DNA from: Pampus argenteus
Lineage: Eukaryota; Chordata; Actinopteri; Scombriformes; Stromateidae
DNA length: 64,000 nucleotides
Reading direction: 5' to 3'
Assembly (NCBI GenBank): GCA_036937835.1
Contig: CM072876.1
Location: forward strand, 11,597,501 to 11,661,500
A model generated the notes under the pieces. It worked only from the letters and a program-made list of their open reading frames with translations. It did not search any database and was not told the DNA's origin. Made by a program: the position numbers and the translations under genes. Below, piece by piece: positions 13,491 through 26,108 of this stretch; the first letter of the stretch is position 1, and each line of letters begins with the position of its first letter.

Positions 13491-14189
13491 TCTCAAACAG
13501 TTCCGCACATGTTGGACTATAAATATGTGCTTCCTCAAGAAACAATTAATGATGTTGAAAGATAATTGAAGTTAGATATTAGGATGTGGAAAGCAAAAGT
13601 AGACTATTACTCAAATTTCTTCAAGACACTTGATGCTTTACCAAGACTCTGATTGCATACTTATGATTTAGTCGGAGACAAGTATGTAAAAGCACTTGCA
13701 TCAGTTTCATCCTTTTCTACAGTTTATTGTAGTGATTTTTTCCTAAGACTGTATAACAAATCCTAAACTATGTGCCATGTAACCGCAGTCCATTTCATTT
13801 ATAAAATCACTGCATGCTTCAAAATGTTGAAGAGATATTTCTCACACCACTGATATCCACATTGTGAATTTGAAGTCATGTTTGAAGATGGAGAAAGAAA
13901 ACTTGGAAACTGGCTTATTTTACCTAAAAACACAGTTTTTTATAAAATTAAACATTTATATGTTTTTCAGATTTTAGCCAATATTAATGTCAGCTGCAAA
14001 CAAAAGCCTCTATTACTAGTTCCTCTCCTGTGAAATCTTATAGAATATTTTCTAGTCACAGACTTTAAACTTGATTAACCAACGTCATCGGAAAAGTTTC
14101 ATGAATGTTAATGCGATAATTAGCTTTTTGGTTTCCTCCTTGACCCCTTAGTTTCATTATAATGCCTGCTGCCTTGCATTAGATAGGTA

Positions 14190-14225
14190 GATAGTTGACT
14201 TTATTAATATCAAACACCATATCAT
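14190..14225 (-). mobile_element. LINE/SINE 3' tail fragment, reverse orientation
   Basis: AGGTAGATAGTTGACTTTAT followed by TAAT reads in reverse complement as an ATTAATAAAGTC...TATCTACCT tail, like that at 11474. Only the tail is recognisable. Confidence 0.35.
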
Positions 14226-16079
14226 CTAGATGCATTACATAAACATAAACACAGCGGCTGAATAAGCAGAAAGGCTAAAGAATGGATAAGTGGGGATATT
14301 GACTGACAGTCCGGTTATTAATAAGGTAAGAGATGAAAGCATAAAGTGCTAAAGATAAATAACGTCCAGATACAATTAAATATTTCAGTGTGCAAAGAGA
14401 AAAAGTGATCAGAATTAATTAATTAATAAAGTCCCAGTTTAACAACAGTCCAGATATATATATTCAAGTGTTCATATATATATATTCAATTGAGTTAACC
14501 TTAACGATAAAGCACATTGCAAACATCCCTTGCAGAGTTTTCCAGGCTGTCAAGGCTACTTTTTCTCTTTCTTTTTTTTTACTTTTTGGTGGAGCAAAAT
14601 GTAGAAAACTTATGTGGATTCTTCTCCTTAATCAGATGCATAAAAATCATGCCTGTACCAGAACTAGCTCTGTTCTTCAGCAATCAACATACTATGAAAA
14701 CACTCATTACACTGCGGGGGGGAAAAAAAGAGCATGTATGAGCATATAAGTGTGTTTGGTAACGTGTGAGCATTCAAATATGAGGCTGCAACAGTGTACA
14801 TACACTGAGAATATAAGGTAGATGACAGAAAGAAAATACGTACAAGCAGGTGCGGTGCACACCTGTGTACTATGATAAAGAACACAACATAAGTAGCACA
14901 TGCAACAGCCACTGGTCATTGAAGGGGTTCACTTCTTGTGTTTTTTTGCCTCCCTTGGGATACCGCTTCCACCCCTTCAACCCCCTCCACCCCTGACATG
15001 GAGCATTCCTCTCAGACTGGTGACTCCACATGACGGACGGCATCCTCCATGCCTATAACCAACTGATGAGACCTGCTGCAGCCCCAAGAGACTAAAAGGC
15101 CGAAGTTGTGATAAGGAATGTGCACGGTTTAAAAAAAAAAAGGGAAAAATTACAATCAGGAAACGGTTTACAGTGAATATAACAGCAATAAAAGGAAACA
15201 AATGAGATGTAAGCATATCCTGAAGCATAAAAACAGAAAATCTCATTCCTGACTTTACGCCTTAATCTTCCATCAGGGTTGTTGAATGTTTATGTGTGTA
15301 TGAGCTTGTTGCTTTTTCATTCAACCTGACACCCCTGTTGCCATGGTAATTTATGAGACCTGACCTGTGAATGTGAACACCCATCTCCCACCTCCGAAAC
15401 CGTCTTTTTCATGGGTATCATAATCCCTCTTTGAACCGTTTGGAAACCATCACAACATTCACAAAGCTCGAAATGTGAAAACCGATAGTCATGACCAAAC
15501 TTTTTCAGGTTAGAGGTAAGGTTAGGATAAAGGTGAAGGTTGGGTTAATTTTCTGCTTTTTTTTTTTCTGGGAGAGTCGCATGCTGGCTGTAAACTTACA
15601 AAAGAGCCGTCATTTCAACATCAACAAAACAAGTGATTTCTTTACGACATACTGTACATATCAATGTTCAAAACTGCGAGGCAGTATACCCGTTCCTACC
15701 CCACATTTGTGTAGGGACTCTGCATCATATTTTAGCTCTTGTCAAGGCAGTATGAATGAGAGATTCTCAAACAGGGGCAGTAATTTGCAGAGTGTGTTTC
15801 TAAGTTATTCCAGCTCCCCGTAGCTCAGCAGTGGCTGACCTCTCTCCCCTTCTGTCTGCTAAGAGGCCTACGGGGAGGAATCAGCCCAAATTACCTTTAT
15901 TGATCCAGAGAGACAGGTGAATACCAAGCAGGTCTCTCTTCCTTTCAGTCTTCTTGTCTTTCATCACTTCATCCATCCCCTCTCATGCCTGCAAGAGGAG
16001 AGAATATAAAAAAACAGGATGCCTTTATGTTAGAGGTACTATTCTAACCAGCACCACACGTTACTGTATCAGCAATGAT

Positions 16080-16345
16080 TTACTGTTTGCATTCAGGGAG
16101 TTGTGATTAAACCTGCCTTCTCGTTGCTCATCTTTCATCGGTGACTGAGTGAATAGGAATGGCGAGCGGCTGTTTTTCTGCCTCCAATCCACCGTTGTCC
16201 TTTCGCCCCAGCATACAAATCACTGTGGCAGTGGAAAAGATACTCCATTAGGTCCAACTCTGAGTTAAATCAATGCGTGACTTATCAAATGAAATAGGGG
16301 ATTATGAGGTAATCACCTAGCAAACGTTGCTGAAATTGTAATTAT
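16080..16345. promoter_or_regulatory. Candidate conserved non-coding block
   Basis: Complex non-repetitive sequence with TGATTTA, GTAATCACC and TGTAATTATC motifs and no coding frame, between AT-rich stretches. A weak candidate based on texture alone. Confidence 0.2.
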
Positions 16346-18049
16346 CTCCACTGCACACATCTCAGAGAGAGGAGACCAAACTAACTATTTAAGTGGAGGG
16401 TAAGATAACAAGGTGCAGAAAAGCACAACAGATATATCTCTTAGACAGCGGCATGAGCCCGAATGCTTATGTGCTGAGAAGAACCTCTCGCTCAACAGAG
16501 AAATACATGTGAAGGGGTTCACTCCATCGACAGATTTATGCTTCACATCATTACAGCAGGGCTACTGCTCGGCCTTACCGCTGCTTAATTGCACCTGTGT
16601 GGTGATTGCATCACATTCTTTTACTGCAGTGCCATGACAGGATTTGGTTCACCTCACGCATTAACGCATTAAGTTGTTTTAATATGTTGTTTGTTGGTCT
16701 GGGAGCTGCACTTAATAAATGATGTGCAGTAAAATAAGGAAAGGTTTTCAATATGAATAAAGAATATATTTATAGAAAGAAGAAATATAATTAAATATAA
16801 AATAATAAAATAAATATAAAATATGCCTTGTTTTATAAGTTTCACATATTGGAAATATAAATTAAGGTGTGGGAGGAAATCATGAAATAAATCCAAAAAT
16901 TGTTATTTTCAGAGGTTTTTTTTATTTTAACTTATTTTTACCTGGATTTTTAGTAATTTTTCTATGTGTTTATTTTCACTGAATTAATCTATTGCTTTTT
17001 ATTTATGTATTTATTTTTGGACCACAAAGCAATCTGAACTTAAAATCAAAGCCTGAGATTCAGTTGAGATGTGTTCAGCATTTGTGAGCTAAAAAATGAA
17101 AATTTAGGACCAGGTGATATTGAAACTTGTTGCAGCAAGTATTTAATCTAAGCAGTATTACATATGTAACTTTGATCCAGTCTAACCCAGTGACAAAAAA
17201 AAGATAAAATTCTGATGAAGAATCTACTTACATTGCTTTATAAAAATTACATTTGATTGTATTTTCTTAATACTGCAGTGTAATGAAAAATATAGTAAAT
17301 GTTGCTTTTTTTTTTCCCCGTGACCTGTAGGTTTACAACATAAAAATAAAGACATTTTGTGCAATTAATTCAATTTTAAAGACATGCACAGAATTTTTCC
17401 AGAACCTCAGATCTTTTCTATAGGTGCAAATAATTTTCAACATCCTTTAATTGAAAATGGTTACTGTTCAAGTAAGTAGGTAAGTGCAATACAGCCCCCA
17501 GGTGGAAGTAGTGCCAACTAACATCAGCCCTCAAAGCCAGTTGAACCTCCACTTTTAGCTATCTTGCCCCATCTGCTGGTCAAATACCCTCATTGTGCTG
17601 CTCTAAATAATGTCAACCCAACAAGGGATGAATGTTCATGAGCCCCATCAACACTCTCCAGCTTTTCAGTTCAAAGAAGAAGACAGACATACGAGGATAT
17701 AGGCAGGCATTGTTATGTCAGGATAACTGTTCCTCACAGGTCATTCACACCTATGCTCATCAAAATGTGTAACTTGTCCCAACTACATACATCATTGCAT
17801 TATTTGCAGCATCATTAATATTACATATAAAAGAAATCACTTTCTTATCATATTGCAAAAGAGATGCACAGCCATAACATATAGCAGCACTGCATACGGT
17901 AGTTATAAAGGTTGCCCTTGTGATAGACGCTGACAGAAACACGGTGCACCCTTTTCCCTGTGCGGAACCAACTTTTAAAACACAACATTGTGTAACCAGC
18001 TAAGAATAAACAAATCCACTGTCAAAACTATTCTGACTTGGAGCAACTC

Positions 18050-18230
18050 TGACAACAAGCACTTGACTCCCACCGTCAGGCGGAGCGGCGTGGTGTGACT
18101 GTGGGAAGCTTTGAGGTTCAGTCTCAGCTCGGATGAGTCACACTTCGTCACCTCTTTTGGTGTCGGTGATCACACCACGAGCTCAGTCAAAGTTCACGGG
18201 GGCACGCTGGCAGTCTCCGAACGTACACAA
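18050..18230. promoter_or_regulatory. GC-rich block with T-box-like sites downstream of ripply2
   Basis: Within an AT-rich region this block contains TGGTGTGA (18091-18098), TCACACTT (18138-18145), TCACCT (18148-18153) and TCACACCA (18170-18177). The first and last are exact reverse complements of each other. CTTTGA/TCAAAG elements sit nearby. T-box proteins bind AGGTGTGA-type half-sites. The block lies about 3 kb from the ripply2 transcription start, on its 3' side, so a presomitic-mesoderm enhancer is a reasonable inference. No direct evidence of activity is visible. Confidence 0.35.
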
Positions 18231-20523
18231 ATGTTTTTTAACAAAATTAGAAATACCAAATATGTTATTTCTTCGACTCAGTTTTAAAAATGGATTTAAT
18301 AATTAATTATAGCTTAATTTTGAGTAGCATGCATGAGTTCATTTAAGACAATTGTTCCAATGGCTATAATCATCTTTGTGTCCTACATTGATAAAAGGTA
18401 AATGCCAGTCTATTATCATCCATTTTATATCCATATTACAAATTGGCTACTAACTTATTGTGCTGTGAGACTGTTTGGAGGCTAAAGCGTGTGGCAGTTG
18501 TGACACATACGACCACAGAGGTCAAACATGGGACTGAACACTTTCCAGCCCTTTAGGTGTGTCCTTTTCACACCCCTAATTCACACCATCTCCTGGGAAA
18601 ATAGGCAGCATGTGCCTGAAACTGTGAGAAGTTCAGCAAAGTTCACAATGTCATGCACGGATATAGGATCGTGTACACAAATACCGCTTGTATTAGCCTG
18701 GAAATACTGTGTACATTTATTCACATTCAATTCTTTTGACTTAGAACATCTTTATCTTCAGCTTTACTTTGTTGTCAGTCCAGAATTTAAACCACACTAT
18801 TTCCATTAAAAGCCTGCATCTGTAACTTCTACCAGCCTTAAACAAAATATACAGACAAAATACATAAACCACAGCGGAGTATCAGCTTTATCTGACCCTA
18901 AAACTGTGTGCAGCAAAGGTTATAAGTTCATCAGAGAGGGCATCAGCCCCTGGTTTTATATTTAACTCCGGAGGTGAGCAAATGTCACACCTAACTAAGT
19001 GACACTACTGATGCCATCAGCTCTGACACCCAAACCTGGGAAAGTTCCAGCCAGTCAGGGGATTAATGAGCTTATCAAAGCTTCATCCACCAAATCTAAT
19101 AAAAGTCCTGCACTATGGCCAATAAATCTAACTTTGATACTCAATAGCCACCCATAAACACTTGCTCTGGAAAACATTCAACCTTTTTGTTGTGGCACAC
19201 CTCTGCAGTCTTGATTCTAAATCTAAGAGCTTTACTCCTGCTGAAGGATTCATATCAATGTAGATATAAAAAAAAAAAAATCAGTTTGTCGACTTAAGAG
19301 AGTTTTTGTTTCAGTTTTCGTAGTTTCAGTCTATCCAGCGTGAAGGTCACTAGTTCAGAGGCCAGTGTGCTGCCGCTGGTGCATTCAGAGTCCAGTGTCT
19401 CACATCAAGGTGTGTAAACTTTGCACCTTGCAAAAGACGTAAAGATCATACCGAGGGTTCCCACGGATGGGACTGAAATGTTGGCACTGGGGTAAGTTGA
19501 AGAGTTCAAGTCACTAAGGATGAGGATAGGATTTCCACAGTCCTGATTTGGTGTATTTATAAATTTTTCTGAAACTCACAAGAGGTTTCTATTGGCCCAA
19601 GTTAGTCAGATCAAGTGGATATTTTCCAATGTTAGTCGTCTAGAACAAAATGTCCTCTTTGTGTTTCTTTATTGAGCTGAAGTGGAGAAATGACAAGAGA
19701 GGTAACTTTGTTCCAATAAGGCTTTAACTCTGGAAGACATCCTCTCGAATCTCTTATATAATCTTATCAGCCTCATATCATTTAAATATTTCGTTGTATA
19801 TGGTGAGATTTGTGGTAGATGGTGACAAAATGTTGAATTAGTATTTAAGACATCCAATGTATTATTATTTTATCTGTTCTGTCCTGTAAATAAGGATGGC
19901 ATATCTTTTAGGTGACCCATTTATATATATATCTCTAAGGTAGGCTTTATAATGTCTGTTTAACCACATTAAATAAGGTGGGTTTTGTCTAATGATTCTA
20001 CTGTATGCCTTTTCCCTCCTTTTACTATCTCAGTCCAGATCTGCATGCGCTCTCCTGACACTGCTGGCACCTTCCACATGTCACGCAGTTTCCACACTTT
20101 CAGGCGACACTGCGCAGGAAATGGTGCGTTTACCACTTTACACGTATCTATGGGAAAAAGCTGTTCCGCCTGAGGCAAGCTGCTGAGTCAGCTACACTTA
20201 AAGTGGAAGAGAGGGGAAAAAACTCTACACTACCACAACTTCTAATCAATAAAGTAAGCTCACTATTAAGATCAATATTCTCATAAAGGAGCCTGTCTAA
20301 GGAGGATTTAGAAGAAAAAACAGCCCCAAAGACACGTTATGCACCTACACAAAGTAAACCTGATGTCTCATATCTTTGCATATAGATTTTGATATTCGTA
20401 TTTTTTTTTCTTTTAGAAACTTTTCTTTTTCTTCTCATGATTCATTTCATTACTGTAACTACAGACACAAAACTTAATTGACTACACAAATGGGCACCAG
20501 ACAATGACGTTCATTTAACGCAT

Positions 20524-20529
20524 TTTATT
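20524..20529 (-). terminator. Poly(A) signal of ripply2
   Basis: TTTATT on the plus strand reads AATAAA on the minus strand. It lies about 185 bases beyond the ripply2 stop codon, giving a short 3' untranslated region. Confidence 0.6.
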
Positions 20530-20713
20530 GCAATACTCAAAGTACAAAAGAGGTAGAAAATGTTAAAAGAATAACTTAAGCATTTACATTCTTGTTTGGT
20601 ATAAAAATGTGTTGGGTTTTTTTTTTAAAAAACGGCTTATTTACAATTATTTACAGAAATAAATAAAGGAGAAATATAAATTATCAGATTATGCAACAGT
20701 TTGTCTTCAGAGT

Positions 20714-21261
20714 TTAGTTCATCTCCTTCTCCTCCTCCTCTTCATCCTCGCTGTCTTCATCGCTGCTGGAGTCTCCATACGGACAGATGGTCGCTTGGAC
20801 CGGATAGTTGCGCAGGAGCATTTCTGCGTCCTGGTACAGATAATCGAAACATTTCGATTTCGGCCAGTACAACCTAAAAAAAAAAGAGAGAAGAAATCAA
20901 TTAAAATAAGATACATGGAAATAAGATGTATGAATAATCTAATCTAATTAATAAAACTATACTTACTTCACTGGGTGGACGACATGAGGAGTTTTGTTGT
21001 GATGCTTTGCGTCTCCGTGCACGGAGTGAACCTAAAAGTTAAAACAAAGAGATCTTGTTAAGTTTCTTATCCATTAAACAATGCATGCATCATTGCAATA
21101 AAGTGTTTGAATATAAAACTACTGCAGTCGTCTAAACCCACCTTGTGTGTGGCAGTTTTGTCCTCTTTTCCAGTCCACGGTCTCCACAGGTTGGACTGCT
21201 GGGTAGCGTTGTTTTGAGCAAAAACAGAAGTTAATCCAGTGGCGGTGGTGAAAGTCTCCAT
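20714..21261 (-). CDS. ripply2: Ripply2, Groucho-recruiting T-box co-repressor
   Basis: Three coding exons on the minus strand, 21261-21142, 21031-20967 and 20873-20714, join with GT-AG introns to a 114-aa protein ending in TAA. Residues 26-29 are WRPW, the Groucho/TLE-binding tetrapeptide. Residues 59-94 form the Ripply homology domain, starting HPVKLYWPKSK and ending YPVQATICPY. The tail after residue 95 is a serine/acidic run. Length and domain order are typical of the family. Ripply proteins turn T-box activators such as Tbx6 into repression targets and fix somite boundaries; they act in the nucleus. The choice of ripply2 over ripply1 or ripply3 rests mainly on the neighbouring mrap2, as on human 6q14. 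The start is the first ATG upstream of the WRPW exon in frame. Confidence 0.9.
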
Positions 21262-21323
21262 GGCTGCTTGTAGTGATCAGTCCTGCTAACAGTGCTGTTA
21301 TGACCACTCTACACAGGAACCTC

Positions 21324-21442
21324 CTATTTATCAGTGATCCGCAGCCGGTGCCAAATTGCGCTTTCACGCGTCCCCAAGTGTTTCCATGCGCCACGGTGAT
21401 GAGGTGCGAAGTCACACTTCAGCAAACTCCGACCATATGGTC
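21324..21442 (-). promoter_or_regulatory. ripply2 proximal promoter: TATA-like box, T-box site, E-box palindrome
   Basis: Read on the minus strand, ATAAATAG (21324-21331) lies about 65 bases before the ATG and could serve as a TATA box. TCACACTT (plus 21412-21419) is a T-box-like half-site. GACCATATGGTC (21431-21442) is a perfect 12-bp palindrome around the E-box CATATG. Mouse Ripply2 is a known target of Mesp2 (a bHLH E-box binder) and Tbx6, so both sites fit, but their use here is inferred. Confidence 0.4.
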
Positions 21443-22111
21443 AGCTTTTTGCTTAATTTTGAATGTAGAATTTTAAAAAAACTAACTTACTGCTGTGAAG
21501 ATTGAGTCTATTTAAAAAAAAATAATACTCAAAATTAAGCTCTAATTAAATATTGAAACTTGGATTAGATGTTGATTAGATGTACCTGCTCTCTACATGC
21601 AGCCCGTGTGAATGATCTGAGCAGGTGATGTTCATCCACTTCAGTCTAACGTGGTTTAATGAGGTTTAAATCTAAACTTGAATAATAGCTCAGTTTAAAT
21701 TCTTAAAATCTTGCTGGTGGAAAAAATAAAAAAAAAACCTTGATGAACCTTTCATTTCTTTAACCTTTCAGTATCTATATCTGTGTCGCCATTTGGGTGA
21801 GAGGTGTAAAGACACACGTGCCCTCCTGTCAGTCCCTGCTGCGGGGAGGAGGAGGGGGGGGGGAGTGGGGGTCGTGTGTTGCGTGGAGGGGAGGTGACAC
21901 GCGTCAGCCTTGTGTTTACAAACACCAGGAGGGGGGCGAATATCCACACCTCTGCAGATGCACAAGTTGAATGCATCACACTAAATTAAATTATGTGATG
22001 CAACTCCTAGGAGCTCCATACGTCTGCCCTTTATGATAAATAAGCTCTGTTCTCCACTGACTTCATTAGTACCGTGCAGTTAGACTTCAATATAAATTTC
22101 CTCCCACGGCA

Positions 22112-22126
22112 CCAGTAGGGGGCAGT
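22112..22126 (+). promoter_or_regulatory. CTCF-type motif
   Basis: CCAGTAGGGGGCAGT fits the vertebrate CTCF core CCASYAGRKGGCRSY at all 15 positions. It lies between ripply2 and mrap2, which are transcribed away from each other, so it could mark an insulator separating their control regions. Occupancy is not shown by sequence. Confidence 0.5.
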
Positions 22127-22182
22127 GTGGAGCTGCATGCTGGGATGAAATGATAATATGAACACAGTAATACCTGACAGGT

Positions 22183-22216
22183 TTGTGTGTGTGTGTGTAT
22201 GTGTGTGTGTGTGTTT
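22183..22216. repeat. (GT)n microsatellite
   Basis: Alternating GT with a single TATG interruption. Confidence 0.9.
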
Positions 22217-23753
22217 GTTTAAAGGTGAACTGTGCATGTCCAGCATCACAAATCTTTGCCCAGTAGCTCCGTGCACATCACAACACTGTTTATGGGGGAA
22301 CAAGCAGTAAGCAGTAAGCAGTAAGAGCTTAGTGCTAACAAGGTCCACATAGACCTTTCTTTCTCTCTGCTCTGGAGCTAATTGGACACACGACGCTCTG
22401 CTGCTGGCTCATTTGTGTTTTTGTGTCATTCACTCTTTTGCTTTTTTCTATAATGGCAAAATATAGGGACACAGTAGAAGCTCCTGCTGTTGAAACCCAT
22501 ACATTATGTATAAACGTGATGTTTGCTTTGATGTTCACAAAATGCATAGGATAATGCAATACTAAGAGATACAACATTTTTACTATGCTGTGTATATTGC
22601 TATTAGTAAAACTAGGCGTGGATATTAAGGATCTTTATGATTTCATGTTTTTTACCTCAATATTTCTTGAATGTCATAGTGATGGCCCCTCAAGACACAA
22701 CCAGAACATTGCAAGGTTTGTATCAAAAGATTGAATATACAAAAGAAGCACAAACAATGCTTGTGAATCCACTGTCAGCTCTATGGAGCAAAATTGAAAC
22801 TACCCACTCAAGACTACAGACAAATACAGCCCGCCACACACACACACACACACACGAGCAGATAAAGTATTAAGGACACTCATAATGAAAAGAACACTTG
22901 CTAGTAAATCCAAAAAAAAGCTGTTATTCATTTTTTGCTTCGCTTATTAAACATTAACCAAAGGATAGAGACGGAGATAAAGAGACACATGCGAGCTGCT
23001 GACAGGTGAGTTTTAAAGCTGGGGAGACATCTGTAATATTTAAACATTCATCATTTTATTTCTGCTGAAATTAACTAAAAGACTGAACTCGTCAGACTCA
23101 AAATTTCACTGCATGGAAATTACTTTTTATATACAACCTCACTCTTAACTTTGATCTGCTCTACTGCACCTCTTTTGTCTCATTTTCCCTTTTCTTTTTC
23201 CTCCTCTGTGGCTTATTATTCATAGGTCATAGTTCTTCTTTTCTGCCCGTGTCATTTCCACTTCTCTATTACAAAGACTCGCCACGCTTCCATCCAAAAA
23301 AAAAATAAAAAAAATAAAACTTTCTCCATGTCAGCCACAAATAACATCTTTTCATAGAAGCCTGTTTAAAAAATAGTGTCACCGTTTGTAGCCATAAAAC
23401 ACCGACCGTAGTTTCAGTAGTTCTTCAGTCATTATTGGACAGTGAATGGAAAACATGCTCTTATGTCATATGCTCCAGCCATATTTTTAGGCATTACATA
23501 TCTTATGTAAGGTATTACCTTTGTATACATAAGATATTACCTTCAGTTCAAAAGGTGATTGATCCCACATTATTACTAATAATATGCATTATTAAATATG
23601 CCTACATCCCATTCCCCTGTTTGCTGTACTGACTGAGCGATACTGTGTAGGTTTCATGTATTTGCATTGTGAACAGGACTGTTGTTGTACAAATTATCCT
23701 AAAAGAATATCACATATAAAATTTCATAGGTGGTATGTGATGATGGACCAGTG

Positions 23754-23759
<6 letters not shown>

Positions 23760-23832
<73 letters not shown>
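23760..23832. repeat. (GT)n followed by 37-base poly-G run
   Basis: An 18-unit GT repeat runs directly into 37 consecutive guanines. On the plus strand this can fold as G-quadruplex. Runs of this length are sequencing-error prone, so the exact count is uncertain. Confidence 0.9.
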
Positions 23833-23834
<2 letters not shown>

Positions 23835-26051
23835 TATAGGTGCTTCTATGAGTTTTAAGTCGTGTTCTAAGAAATGGCTGTGCAGAAGATCAACGTGATC
23901 CAGAACCCAGTTTAATTGAATTCCTGCGTGTTCCCCTTGTTCCCTTAGAAACCATGTGATGAGGTGAAAATACACTGTAAGTAGACACAGGCAGGGTTCT
24001 GAGAAAAAAAAAAAAAAAATGACGAAAAAAGAAAAACCAATTAAACCATAAAGCATAGATTCAATTAATCATATGCATTTGAAACTAAAAGGCTACATCA
24101 AGGTAAAGGACGTTTAGTGGGACCATATGTGTCTACAACATAAAGTAAAACATGCCATAATTACATCTGAGTATGAACAGTAGTTGTAGTAGTAATTGAT
24201 GGTTTTACACTGCCCTTGTTTTGCTGTCTGTTCTTTTTTTCTTACACCATCATCTTCATTTCAACCACTGAACCTGTATATCTCTGTATATGCAGTTGTT
24301 GGGTTTATGCAGACAAAGAGAGTTACACGGGTTAATCCATCAGAGCTGACGCACTGATATTTTTTAAAAAAAAGGTTATTAAAGAAGCAAAAATAGGGAA
24401 ATGGTGTCTGCTGAATTAAAAGTGCTTCTTTAATGTGGGAGTTATAGTGCACTGTGGAGGTGTGTGTGGGGGGGGAGGGGGGGTCAGTATTTCAGCCTCT
24501 GTAAACTCAAAGTTGTGGAGATTGAAAAAAGACTGCAGAGACTGAAACTGGGGTAGAACGTGATACAAGACACAAGGATGGGTATAAGGCAATTATGATG
24601 CAATGAATGAGTGAAGTAATTATTTTTCTCGCTTTGGGAGAAAGACAAGAATGGGACCAGAGACAAAGAAAGGGAGCTCAAAAGCCTGTCAATGTCTGAG
24701 AGAGAATTCAGAATTTATCACAGCAACATCAGAACTATGCGTCACACGAAGCAACAACGCAGAACCTATGAATATTTCATTTTATCTATTTTGGAGTCTT
24801 GTCTGTGTCTATCCCCAAATCACAGTCAGCACAGACAGAATCAGAGCAGTCAGATCGGTGGGTGGTAGTATCTAAGCTGATTTATGACAAGAATGTTATT
24901 GGGCATAGTGGCCAAATGAAAGAAGTGAAAATAAATACCGACAAACACTGGAGAAATTTACTGGACCAAACAGAACACACAGAATATTGATGGATACTTG
25001 TGGAGCAGAGAGTAGTTTAAGTGAGTACAATTTAACACAGTCTCGCTTGATCAATTTGAAAAGTGCCATGTTTCACTTTCTTTGGTGAAACTGGTAGGTG
25101 TGATGTTGAGTCTTACCTGCAGTGGTGAGTCAGAGAGCTCAGCACCCACAGGGCAGATTTACATGTGTCAGAGGTCTGCAGGCTCTTAGAAGGAGGTTAA
25201 GTCCTGCCTTATACAGTATGTGTTTGGACTCTGTCTCCTTAAGAAAGATTATTGTGAAAATCGTGGGTGGTGATAGGCACTGCTGACCAGTAGAAGTGTG
25301 CTTCTACATCACCTAGTCTTGTTCAAATCATCAATGCATGATTGCTTTATGTCAGAAATCTACACAGAAACTTGCCACTGGGAATGTAATTTAAATTATC
25401 TCAACAAGTTGTAGGCTATTCAGAAGTGAAATAAGACAAAGTATAGTGCATGTAGAGTGTTGATAACCTAATCTTGCTCTAGACTGTAACAATGAAGACA
25501 GAGCCCATTTACATGAAATACATTCACATAATTTTGAACTATTCATGCAGAATCTGGGCCACTCATCCAGTAAAACAAATATGACGTTTTTTAATGTGAT
25601 TTTTTTTTTTATGGAAATATAAAGTATTACTGCTAAGGGTTTTCAGCTTCAACACTCACAACAAACCTAAAAACACCAGAGAGGGGTAAGACAAACACAC
25701 CAACCACAAACCTGCAGTAGTTGAGGACTGGCCACTATTATGGAAAAGTCAATACTTTAAATACAGATGCCTATGTGCTCAAGAGTAAGAAGCCAGCAAA
25801 GGGTATTCTGTATTTACTATTCTGACTGCATTTGGCACATATCTGTTGGTGATACAAAAAGGTATCAGACCAAAGCAAACCCAGTGGGACAGCTTTGAGT
25901 AACTGTCTGTTTGCAGTGAAATATGAATTATTGATCTGCAGATGAATGCAAGACAAACTACTATAGATGGCAAACTTTCATTCAGCATTTCCACCTCTTT
26001 CATCTTTCAGTAAAACGCATGCAAGAAAAAGTATGATTATAACATACAATT

Positions 26052-26108
26052 GTTGTATGGGAACACTGTCAAACAGTGTCCCCATACAACATGGGAACAC
26101 TGTGTAAC
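26052..26108. repeat. Hairpin with a third arm copy
   Basis: GTTGTATGGGAACACTGT (26052-26069) and ACAGTGTCCCCATACAAC (26073-26090) are inverted repeats of 18 bases with one mismatch and a 3-base loop. A third copy of the arm core, ATGGGAACACTGTGTAAC, follows directly at 26091. Confidence 0.85.

Larger units (their letters stand above)
1..20513. other. Large gene-free interval upstream of ripply2
   Basis: No run of spliceable, family-recognisable exons was found on either strand. The open frames here are short, mostly low in complexity, and none shows a conserved domain. The interval holds simple repeats, an inverted-repeat element, a tandem duplication, LINE/SINE-tail fragments and a few unusually complex blocks that may be regulatory; these are listed separately. 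Small untranslated exons or lncRNAs cannot be excluded by eye. Confidence 0.7.

Noticed and set aside
17486..17583. Two further CTCF-like strings (CCCCCAGGTGG and CATCTGCTGG)
   Set aside because: Each mismatches the core consensus at one or more key positions, so they were not called.
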